From contig CALAHA010000257.1 in NCBI GenBank assembly GCA_937891565.1, positions 1 through 16,444 on the forward strand: a stretch of 16,444 bases of DNA, in the 5' to 3' direction. The notes beneath the pieces were generated by a model. It was given only the letters and a program-made list of their open reading frames with translations. It made no database searches and had not been told where the DNA came from. Shown here piece after piece: positions 1-5,879 of this stretch (the stretch's first letter is position 1; every line of letters begins with the position of its first letter). The DNA is from an uncultured Ilumatobacter sp. GTDB lineage: Bacteria > Actinomycetota > Acidimicrobiia > Acidimicrobiales > Ilumatobacteraceae. Both the position numbers and the translations under genes were made by a program.

Positions 1-205
1 TCGCACACACAACGTTCGCTCCGCGTTCGGTCAACCATTCGATGGTCGGTAGCGCTGCTCGGATCCGGAAATCGTCGGTGATGACCACCGTTCCGTCGTC
101 GACAAAGACGAGCGGAACGTTAAAGTCGGTCCGGACGAAGATGCGCTTACCCGACAAGCCACCGAGGCGGAGTTCGAGGTCTTCGAGGCGTGGGATGTCA
201 CTCAT
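1..205 (-). CDS. pgk: Phosphoglycerate kinase, N-terminal part (cut by window edge)
   Basis: Only the first 68 codons lie in the window, read leftward from an ATG at 205. The translation starts MSDIPRLEDLELRLGG and contains KRIFVRTDFNVPL (about residues 20-32) followed by ITDDFRIRAALPTI (about 42-55). These are hallmark N-terminal phosphoglycerate kinase motifs that include substrate-binding Asp, Asn and Arg residues. The enzyme transfers the phosphate of 1,3-bisphosphoglycerate to ADP in cytosolic glycolysis, directly after the step catalysed by the upstream gap product. The gene follows gap on the same strand with a 53-nt gap, so co-transcription is likely. No clear Shine-Dalgarno precedes the ATG; the upstream sequence is the 3' arm of a 10-bp stem-loop. 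The call is firm, but the rest of the protein cannot be judged. Confidence 0.95.
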   Translation of the reverse strand, partial: MSDIPRLEDLELRLGGLSGKRIFVRTDFNVPLVFVDDGTVVITDDFRIRAALPTIEWLTERGANVVCA

Positions 206-216
206 GATGATGCAAG

Positions 217-249
217 CGTTTCAGTTAGAGTCCGACCCCAACTGAAACG
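217..249 (-). other. 10-bp stem-loop between gap and pgk
   Basis: Bases 217-226 (CGTTTCAGTT) and 240-249 (AACTGAAACG) form a perfect 10-bp inverted repeat around a 13-nt loop. It lies between the gap stop at 259 and the pgk start at 205, and ends 11 nt before the pgk ATG. No T-run follows it on the minus strand, so it is a poor intrinsic terminator. It could set the gap:pgk ratio through mRNA processing, stability or access to the pgk initiation region. That role is inference. Confidence 0.6.
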
Positions 250-258
250 GGAGCGTTC

Positions 259-1284
259 TCAGCGCTTGGCCGTTTTGGCAACTTTGGAGCCCGTAAACAT
301 GGCCATGTCGACGAGGCGGTTCGAGTAGCCCCATTCGTTGTCGTACCATCCGTTGACCTTGACCATCTTGCCCAGCACCTGCGTCATACCAGCGTCGAAA
401 GTACAGCTCGACGGATCCGTCACGATGTCGCTCGACACGATCGGGTCCTCGGTGTAGCTGAGCACGTCCTTGAGGGCACCCGACTTGGCGGCCTTCTTGA
501 AGGCAGCGTTGATCTCTTGGACCGTTGCCTTCTTCTTGAGGTTGGCGGTGAAGTCAGTGAGTGAGCCGGTCGGCAGGGGCACACGGAGTGAGCCACCATC
601 GAGCTTGCCCTTCATCGACTCCATGACCAGGGCGGTCGCACGTGCGGCGCCGGTCGTTGTCGGGATGATGTTGATTGCCGCGGCGCGAGCACGACGGAGG
701 TCGCTGTGCGGGCCGTCGACCAGAGCCTGATCACCGGTGTAGGCGTGGATGGTGGTCATGAGACCCTCAACAACGCCGAAGTTGTCATCGAGCACTTTGA
801 CGAGCGGCACAATGCAGTTGGTCGTGCAGCTGGCGTTCGAGATCACCTTGTGCTGGCTGACCCGGAAATCTTTGTGGTTCACGCCGTAGACGAACGTGGC
901 GTCGGCTTCGGTGCAGGGCGCCGAGACAATGACGAGCGGTGCGCCGGCATCGAGGTGGGCGCCAGCCGCTTCACGCGAGTTGAAGAAGCCAGTCGACTCG
1001 ATCACGACGTCAACACCGAGTTCACCCCATGGCAGATCGGCCGGGTTGCGCTCGCTGAGCACCTTGAGAGTGTCCTCGCCGACCTTCAAGCCTCCCTGAA
1101 CAACAGTCACCTGTTCGGGGAAGCGGCCAAGCACCGAGTCGTACTTGAGGAGGTGAGCCATTTGTTCGAGCGACCCCAGGTCATTCACCGCAACAAAGTC
1201 GATGTCGGCACCCTGCGCCTTTGCCGCGCGGAAGAAGTTACGGCCGATACGTCCGAAGCCATTGATGCCGACGCGAACTGTCAT
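259..1284 (-). CDS. gap: Glyceraldehyde-3-phosphate dehydrogenase, NAD-dependent type
   Basis: A 341-aa protein of normal length that oxidises and phosphorylates glyceraldehyde 3-phosphate to 1,3-bisphosphoglycerate in cytosolic glycolysis. The Rossmann motif GINGFGRIGR is at residues 6-15. The acidic residue after the second strand (VAVNDL, Asp35) fits NAD preference. The catalytic motif SNASCTTNC places the active-site Cys at 153, and WYDNEWGYSNRLVDMA lies near the C-terminus. The ATG at 1284 is chosen because MTVRVGING is the family's usual N-terminus and AAGGGA lies about 8 nt upstream; an in-frame ATG at 1344 would add 20 unrelated residues. pgk follows 53 nt downstream. Upstream, 137 nt without a gene separate it from rapZ; an ACTGTA (minus-strand TACAGT) at 1361-1366 is a weak -10 candidate there. 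The loop SAPCTEADATFVYGVN has Cys124 where other GAPDHs usually have small residues. Confidence 0.97.
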   Translation of the reverse strand: MTVRVGINGFGRIGRNFFRAAKAQGADIDFVAVNDLGSLEQMAHLLKYDSVLGRFPEQVTVVQGGLKVGEDTLKVLSERNPADLPWGELGVDVVIESTGFFNSREAAGAHLDAGAPLVIVSAPCTEADATFVYGVNHKDFRVSQHKVISNASCTTNCIVPLVKVLDDNFGVVEGLMTTIHAYTGDQALVDGPHSDLRRARAAAINIIPTTTGAARATALVMESMKGKLDGGSLRVPLPTGSLTDFTANLKKKATVQEINAAFKKAAKSGALKDVLSYTEDPIVSSDIVTDPSSCTFDAGMTQVLGKMVKVNGWYDNEWGYSNRLVDMAMFTGSKVAKTAKR

Positions 1285-1421
1285 GTGATGAATCCCTTGA
1301 TCGTGGTGAAAGGTGAAGGCCCCCGAGTGGAGCGTTCGACGCACCGAGTGCGCATAGACGACTGTAGCTGGCGCGGGCGTGGCCGTTCCGGGTTCGGTGT
1401 CGTTGTTCGAAAACGAGCGAT

Positions 1422-2267
1422 TCAGCGCGCCAGATCGCGATGTGCTGCGCGCACCGCAACCCCGTCCGACCGGAGTCGGCCGGCGAGTTCTTCTGCGACC
1501 GCGACCGAGCGGTGTCGCCCGCCGGTACAGCCGATCGCGACAGTGAGGTAGCTGCGGCCTTCAGACTCGTATTGCGGCAGCAGGCTCGAGAGCAGATCGT
1601 GGATGCGATCAACGAAGTCGCTACCGGAGGAAGTCTCAAGCACGTAGTCGCTCACAGCCGGATCATGCCCAGTGAGCGGTCGCAGCCCTTCGTCCCAGTG
1701 AGGGTTTGGGAGGAAGCGCACGTCAAGCACCATGTCAGCGTCGAGCGGCAGACCGTGCTTGAATCCAAAGCTCTCGACTGCTACCTGCAAGCGTGATTCT
1801 GTGCCATGGTCAAAGGCTTGGAGGATCCGTCCCTTGAGTTGGTGAACGTTCAAGTCGGTCGTGTCGATGATGAGGTCAGCGCTGCCACGAACCTTGTCCA
1901 ACTGCTGCCGTTCCAGTTCGATTGATTCGACCAAGCCGTCAGCCTGAGCCGCCAGCGGATGCCGGCGGCGCGTCGCGTCATATCGCTTGACGAGCTGTGC
2001 GGTCGTTGTATCGAGGAAGAGAATTCGTACGTTATGTCCATCGGCGCGGAGTTCGGCGACCTTGCTCAAGACGTTCGCATGGTCGCGTCCGCCGACGAGG
2101 GCCAGCTTCGCGATCTCGCTTCCCGGCTTCGCAGCCAGTTCGACGAAGGTACTGACGAGCGCTGTCGGCAGGTTGTCGATGACAAACCAACCGAGATCCT
2201 CGAGCACATTGGCTGCCCCCGAGCGTCCTGCTCCCGACAATCCGGAGATAAGGACGATTTCGGCCAT
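1422..2267 (-). CDS. rapZ: RNase adapter / P-loop nucleotide-binding protein RapZ (YvcJ)
   Basis: A 281-aa protein of full family length. The N-terminal P-loop is GLSGAGRS at residues 9-16, followed by the family signature AANVLEDLGWFVIDNLP. DTTTAQLVKRYDATRRRHPL is at about 86-105 and SFGFKHGLPLDADMVLDVRFLPNPHW at about 166-191. The C-terminal domain carries AIGCTGGRHRSV at about 244-255. In enterobacteria RapZ binds the sRNA GlmZ and directs RNase E to it; in Bacillus YvcJ is a GTP/ATP-binding protein. The actinobacterial role is less defined, so only the family is claimed. It starts with ATG at 2267 and has no Shine-Dalgarno, but a TANNNT box lies 6 nt upstream. Its usual partners yvcK and whiA do not follow; gap is next, after 137 nt. 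It is divergent from the amidohydrolase. Confidence 0.95.
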   Translation of the reverse strand: MAEIVLISGLSGAGRSGAANVLEDLGWFVIDNLPTALVSTFVELAAKPGSEIAKLALVGGRDHANVLSKVAELRADGHNVRILFLDTTTAQLVKRYDATRRRHPLAAQADGLVESIELERQQLDKVRGSADLIIDTTDLNVHQLKGRILQAFDHGTESRLQVAVESFGFKHGLPLDADMVLDVRFLPNPHWDEGLRPLTGHDPAVSDYVLETSSGSDFVDRIHDLLSSLLPQYESEGRSYLTVAIGCTGGRHRSVAVAEELAGRLRSDGVAVRAAHRDLAR

Positions 2268-2273
2268 TCGGCC

Positions 2274-2279
2274 AATCTA
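2274..2279 (-). promoter_or_regulatory. Candidate -10 box of rapZ (TAGATT), leaderless arrangement
   Basis: On the minus strand TAGATT fits the TANNNT -10 pattern and lies 6 nt before the rapZ ATG, so transcription would begin at or next to the start codon. No good -35 hexamer was found. Support comes mainly from the same arrangement at five other genes in the window. Confidence 0.4.
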
Positions 2280-2352
2280 CAGGCCCAGACAACCAGCCGC
2301 TGATAGTGCTTCAGCAGTTCGTGAGCTCTCGGACATGCGCCATGATGTAGTC

Positions 2353-4110
2353 ATGCATGACATCGTGATTCGCAACGGCACGATCATCGACGGGACCAAC
2401 ACCGAGCCGTATCTTGGTGAACTCGCGATCGACGGCGACACGATCGTCGCCGTCGGGCCGCCCGGCACGGTGGCTGCTGGCGGCCGTCGAGAAATCAATG
2501 CCGACGGGCAGATTGTCACGCCCGGCTGGGTCGACATGCACACCCATTACGACGCGCAGGCCACATGGGACCCGTACCTCACCCCTGCCGGTTGGCACGG
2601 TGTCACCACCGTCGTGATGGGCAATTGTGGCGTTGGTTTCGCACCAGCACATGCACACAGCAGGGAGTGGCTGATTCGCCTGATGGAAGGCGTCGAAGAC
2701 ATCCCCGGTGCTGCGCTGACCGACGGGATCTCGTGGGAGTGGGAGACATTTCCCGAATACCTCGACGCGCTCGATCGACGCGAGTTCATTGCCGACATCG
2801 GTGCACAGATGCCGCACGGCGCGCTGCGCGCCTATGTCATGGGAGACCGCTCGGCCGATGGCATTGAGGCCACGCCCGAAGAAATCGGGCAGATGGCCGC
2901 GCTCACCGAAGAGGCGTTGCGCGCCGGTGCACTCGGATTCTCCACGTCACGCACTCCGCTGCACAAGTCGGTTGACGGCGACCTTGTTCCAGGAACCTCG
3001 GCTGACTCGTCCGAACTGATCGGCATCGCCAAGGGAATGGCCGCAGCCGGTCACGGCGTCTTCGAATGCGCGCTCCACCATCCCGAGGTTCCCGAGTCGT
3101 TCGGATGGCTCCGCGAAGTTGCCGGCATCACCCAGCATCCCGTCGTCTTCAACTTCAACATCAACGACCGCCACCCGGATCTTTGGAAGGACGTCCTCGG
3201 GCTGTGCGAAAAAGCGCATGACGACGGCCTGGCCGTGCACGGTCAGGTATCTGGTCGACCCGTCGGGATCCTGCAGTGCTGGGACGGCACGCTCAACCCG
3301 TTCATCGGACGACCAAGCTTCGAAGCGCTCGCCGACCTCGATCGTGCTGCACGACTCACCGAGCTCCTCAAGCCCGAGGTGAAAGCGGCGATCCTTGCCG
3401 AGCAGCACCCCGATGCATCGGAGTTCCTGCAGTTCGTCCTCGGCAGCTGGGACAAGATGTGGGCCTTCGTTGGCGACTCCGACTACGAGCCCGACCCCGC
3501 CAACTCGCTCGCGGCACGCGCGAAGCGTGATGCGTCGTCGGCAGCATCGCTCGCCTATGACCACCTGTGCACGGACGGCGGCAACGGCCTTCTCTACTTT
3601 CCGCTCATGAATTACGGTGAAGAGACCCTCGACCCACTGCGCGAGATGCATCTTCACCCGCTCACTCGCATGGGCTTGGCTGACGGCGGAGCCCACTGCG
3701 GCGCCATCTGCGACGGTTCGATGCCGACGTTCATGCTGTCGTTCTGGGCACGCGACCGCAGCCGAGGCAAGCGCATGGAACTTCCGTATGTGGTCCACCG
3801 CCAGACGCAGCAAACCGCAGAGTTCTACGGCATGCATGACCGTGGCGTGCTTGCAGCGGGCTACCGCGCCGACGTCAACGTAATCGACTTTGAGAACCTC
3901 AACGTCGACGCGCCGCGCATGACCTGGGACCTCCCGACCGACGCTCCCCGGTTCGTCCAGCACGGCATCGGTTACAGCTACACGATCGCGCGCGGCGAGG
4001 TCACCGTCGAGAACGACAAGTTCACAGGAGCACTGCCCGGCCGCCTCGTGCGCGGCCCCCAACACATCGCGTCACCGGTCACACTGTGCCAGGCACAGTG
4101 TGACCGCTAG
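2353..4110 (+). CDS. N-acyl-D-amino-acid deacylase family amidohydrolase
   Basis: A 585-aa metal-dependent hydrolase of the D-aminoacylase branch of the amidohydrolase superfamily. Such enzymes hydrolyse N-acyl-D-amino acids or related amides; the actual substrate here is unknown. The N-terminal beta-sandwich starts MHDIVIRNGTIIDGT. The metal motif HTH is at 63-65. GNCGVGFAP at 90-98 contains Cys92, corresponding to the bridging Cys of bacterial D-aminoacylase. GALGFSTSRTPLHKSVDG lies at 192-209 and GLADGGAHCGAICDGSMPTF at 441-460, with the catalytic-Asp candidate at 444. ADVNVIDF near the C-terminus belongs to the re-formed beta-sandwich. The start at 2353 matches the family N-terminus; an in-frame ATG at 2335 adds six residues and neither start has a good Shine-Dalgarno. 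Family proteins usually end near PGRLVRG (562-568). Much of the last 15 residues here is encoded by a palindrome. The gene is divergent from rapZ. Confidence 0.85.
   Translation: MHDIVIRNGTIIDGTNTEPYLGELAIDGDTIVAVGPPGTVAAGGRREINADGQIVTPGWVDMHTHYDAQATWDPYLTPAGWHGVTTVVMGNCGVGFAPAHAHSREWLIRLMEGVEDIPGAALTDGISWEWETFPEYLDALDRREFIADIGAQMPHGALRAYVMGDRSADGIEATPEEIGQMAALTEEALRAGALGFSTSRTPLHKSVDGDLVPGTSADSSELIGIAKGMAAAGHGVFECALHHPEVPESFGWLREVAGITQHPVVFNFNINDRHPDLWKDVLGLCEKAHDDGLAVHGQVSGRPVGILQCWDGTLNPFIGRPSFEALADLDRAARLTELLKPEVKAAILAEQHPDASEFLQFVLGSWDKMWAFVGDSDYEPDPANSLAARAKRDASSAASLAYDHLCTDGGNGLLYFPLMNYGEETLDPLREMHLHPLTRMGLADGGAHCGAICDGSMPTFMLSFWARDRSRGKRMELPYVVHRQTQQTAEFYGMHDRGVLAAGYRADVNVIDFENLNVDAPRMTWDLPTDAPRFVQHGIGYSYTIARGEVTVENDKFTGALPGRLVRGPQHIASPVTLCQAQCDR
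4076..4106. repeat. Perfect 15-bp palindrome at a tail-to-tail gene junction
   Basis: Bases 4076-4090 and 4092-4106 are exact reverse complements around a single central A. The palindrome lies inside the last codons of the amidohydrolase and abuts the methyltransferase stop codon on the other strand. As RNA from either strand it would fold into a strong hairpin, so it is a candidate bidirectional transcription barrier. A T-run is lacking directly after it on the minus strand; on the plus strand TTTT occurs only about 10 nt later. A small dispersed repeat is an alternative. Confidence 0.75.
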
Positions 4111-4853
4111 CTGATTTTGCGGAGGCGCAAGTACAGCAGCCGGGGGAATGCCGACGCTGCTTCGTACTGCTCGGAGATTGCAAGGAACCCAGGCGGTGGC
4201 GATGGCTCCAACATGCGCTCGATGACCAAACCATGCTCGGCGAGAGCGTTGATATAGCGGGACATCGGGCGGTGGATGAAGCGGATGAACACGTCTTTCT
4301 GGACCTGCTCGATCGTGGCGGATTCGATGAGATAAGGGCCCATCCGCCAGTACTGCTCGGGTGGGTCGACCGTATGGTCGTTAATCCATCCAGCGTCAGG
4401 TGTCTGCAAGATTGGGTGGTTGAGGAAGAAGCAGAACCGGCCACCCAGTTCGAGGACCCGGGCGACCTCAGCAATTGCGTCGTCGACGTCGTCGATGTGT
4501 TCGAACACGAGGCAGGCAACAGCGGTGTCGAACGACTCGTCGGCGAAAGGCAGCGCGGCCGCGGCGGCGCGTCCATACGCGGGCCCTCCACCTCGTTCAG
4601 ATGCGACCGCAAGGCAGTTCCATGTCGGGTCGATACCAATGACCGTGATGTCATCGTCAGCGCCGTTGGATGCTGCGAGTCGACTGACCTGGCCGTCGCC
4701 ACATCCGATGTCGAGCACTCGTCGAGCACCGGCTAACTCGTGCGCTGCAAGCGGCAGGATCTGCTCTTCGTACTCGGGGTCGGCACCGTCGGTAAAGCCT
4801 TCGATCCACCAGTCGGCGTGCTCTTCCCACAGTTGATTGCTCGTATCAGCCAC
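4107..4853 (-). CDS. Class I SAM-dependent methyltransferase, substrate unknown
   Basis: A 248-aa soluble protein with a Rossmann-like methyltransferase domain. Motif I is VLDIGCGDGQVSRLA at 46-60 (SAM binding). VIGIDPTWN at 71-79 carries the acidic ribose-binding residue. LPFADESFDTAVACLVFEHIDDVDDAI at 101-127 is the typical Methyltransf_11 segment, followed by RVLELGGRFCFFLNHP. The C-terminal third (about 150-248) has no recognised signature and probably gives substrate specificity. The start is GTG at 4853; no Shine-Dalgarno is visible, but TACGCT lies 7 nt upstream. Its stop (CTA at 4107-4109) overlaps the amidohydrolase stop (TAG at 4108-4110). It is divergent from the luciferase-like gene across a 68-nt region containing an inverted repeat, so the two may share regulation. 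Confidence 0.85.
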   Translation of the reverse strand: MADTSNQLWEEHADWWIEGFTDGADPEYEEQILPLAAHELAGARRVLDIGCGDGQVSRLAASNGADDDITVIGIDPTWNCLAVASERGGGPAYGRAAAAALPFADESFDTAVACLVFEHIDDVDDAIAEVARVLELGGRFCFFLNHPILQTPDAGWINDHTVDPPEQYWRMGPYLIESATIEQVQKDVFIRFIHRPMSRYINALAEHGLVIERMLEPSPPPGFLAISEQYEAASAFPRLLYLRLRKIS

Positions 4854-4860
4854 AAACCGC

Positions 4861-4866
4861 AGCGTA
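4861..4866 (-). promoter_or_regulatory. Candidate -10 box of the methyltransferase gene (TACGCT)
   Basis: TACGCT on the minus strand fits TANNNT and lies 7 nt before the GTG start, the spacing expected for a leaderless transcript. No convincing -35 was seen; a TTGACC occurs 21 nt upstream, which is too far for a standard spacer. Confidence 0.4.
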
Positions 4867-4871
4867 CGGTC

Positions 4872-4902
4872 TGTCCGCTTCCCCTCGGGTCAAAAGCGGA
4901 CA
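4872..4902. promoter_or_regulatory. 9-bp inverted repeat, candidate operator between divergent genes
   Basis: TGTCCGCTT (4872-4880) and AAGCGGACA (4894-4902) are perfect inverted copies separated by 13 bp, giving half-sites 22 bp apart, about two helical turns. The repeat fills the middle of the 68-nt region between the divergent methyltransferase and luciferase-like genes, just upstream of both candidate -10 boxes. This is the expected geometry for a dimeric repressor controlling both genes. No regulator gene is adjacent, so its binding protein is unknown. Confidence 0.5.
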
Positions 4903-4908
4903 CATCAG

Positions 4909-4914
4909 TAGGTT
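4909..4914 (+). promoter_or_regulatory. Candidate -10 box of the luciferase-like gene (TAGGTT)
   Basis: TAGGTT fits TANNNT and lies 7 nt before the ATG at 4922, which would make the transcript leaderless. The AGG inside it could instead act as a weak Shine-Dalgarno. Confidence 0.35.
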
Positions 4915-4921
4915 GCATCGA

Positions 4922-5824
4922 ATGAAGTTCTCCATCTGGCCCAGCCCATCTCGCCCCGTCCAAGAAGTGCTTGACCTCGCTCGGATGGGTGACACCGACG
5001 GCTGGTACTGCTTCTGGTATGCCGATCACTACATGGAGAACACCGGCGATGAGTCGTTCAAGGCGGGGCCGGTCCACGAGTGCTGGACAATCCTCCCGGC
5101 GATCGCTGCCGTGACCGAACGCATTCGCCTCGGCCCTCTCGTGTCACCGACGTCGGTGCACCATCCTGCGCTCCTTGCGAACCGCGCCGCGACACTCGAT
5201 CAGCTCTCGAACGGCCGCTTCGTCCTCGGCCTCGGTGCCGGTTGGCAAATCAACGAGCACCGGGCATACGGCATCGAACTCGAAGCTCCGGGCAAACGCG
5301 TCAGCCGCTTCGAAGAGTCGATCCAAATCATCGAGTCGCTCCTCGCGGACGACCAAACCGAGTTCCACGGCGAGTTCTACGACTTCACAGACGCACCGTG
5401 TGATCCGAAGCCGGTGCAGTCGCCCCTCCCCATCACCGTTGGCACCGGCAGCCCACGCATGTTAAAAATCGCCGCTCGCCACGCCACTGACTGGAATACC
5501 TGGGGGGCCCCGGCCCTCGCCGCTGACCGCCACGCAGCGTTCGCCGCTGCATGCGAGTCGGTCGACGTCGATGTTGATAGCAAGCACACATCAGTCCAGG
5601 CCATGTTCTTCCTCGACGGCGACGTCGACAAGATCGCGGCGAGCCCCATGGCTGAGCGGTCGATCGTTGGCTCCAACGAGCAAATCATCGATGCGCTTGG
5701 GCAGTACGCCGCAACCGGCTTCGACGAAGTCATCGTCCCCGACTTCACGCTCGGGGCCACAGCCGAAGCCAGGACGGACGCGTACGCCCGCTTCCGCGAC
5801 GACATCATCCCCAACGTCACCTGA
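4922..5824 (+). CDS. Luciferase-like monooxygenase family oxidoreductase (probably F420-dependent)
   Basis: A 300-aa cytosolic TIM-barrel enzyme of the bacterial luciferase-like family. The N-terminal strand MKFSIWPSP is followed by WYADHY (32-37), ITERIRLG-type sequence TERIRLGPLVSP at 65-76, and HHPALLANRAATLDQLSNGRFVLGLGAGW at 80-108. PITVGTGSPRMLKIAARHATDWN at 170-192 is the usual phosphate/cofactor-binding region. TGFDEVIVPDF lies near the end. In actinobacteria such proteins generally use reduced or oxidised coenzyme F420 rather than FMN; this assignment is family inference and the substrate is unknown. The ATG at 4922 is preferred over the in-frame TTG at 4913. It is divergent from the methyltransferase and convergent with uvrC, with a hairpin-rich 55-nt spacer downstream. 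Confidence 0.87.
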   Translation: MKFSIWPSPSRPVQEVLDLARMGDTDGWYCFWYADHYMENTGDESFKAGPVHECWTILPAIAAVTERIRLGPLVSPTSVHHPALLANRAATLDQLSNGRFVLGLGAGWQINEHRAYGIELEAPGKRVSRFEESIQIIESLLADDQTEFHGEFYDFTDAPCDPKPVQSPLPITVGTGSPRMLKIAARHATDWNTWGAPALAADRHAAFAAACESVDVDVDSKHTSVQAMFFLDGDVDKIAASPMAERSIVGSNEQIIDALGQYAATGFDEVIVPDFTLGATAEARTDAYARFRDDIIPNVT

Positions 5825-5833
5825 TCGCGAGAT

Positions 5834-5857
5834 AGTTGCGAAAGGGGCCTGACCCCA
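5834..5857 (-). repeat. 24-nt dispersed repeat, copy 1 (downstream of uvrC)
   Basis: This segment is identical over 24 nt to 13348-13371. Its core, minus strand, is GGGGTCAGGCCCCTTTCGC, able to form a 4-5 bp stem with a CAG loop. It starts about 22 nt after the uvrC stop codon, in the same orientation relative to uvrC as copy 2 has to uvrB. Confidence 0.85.
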
Positions 5858-5876
5858 AACGCAACCCCAAACGCAA
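5853..5876. repeat. 12-nt tandem duplication (two exact units)
   Basis: CCCCAAACGCAA occurs twice in direct succession at 5853-5864 and 5865-5876. The first unit overlaps the end of the 24-nt dispersed repeat. The duplication lets either unit pair with GTTGCG at 5835-5840, giving two alternative stem-loops. Confidence 0.85.
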
Positions 5877-5879
5877 CTA

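Noticed and set aside
2947..4065. A 372-codon open frame on the minus strand, antisense to the amidohydrolase
   Set aside because: The plus strand encodes clear amidohydrolase motifs throughout this span; the antisense frame has none.
4497..4508. GTGTTCGAACAC palindrome, which at first sight resembles an SOS box
   Set aside because: The half-sites are in the wrong order, with TTCGAA at the centre rather than CGAAC-N4-GTTCG, and it lies inside methyltransferase motif coding sequence.
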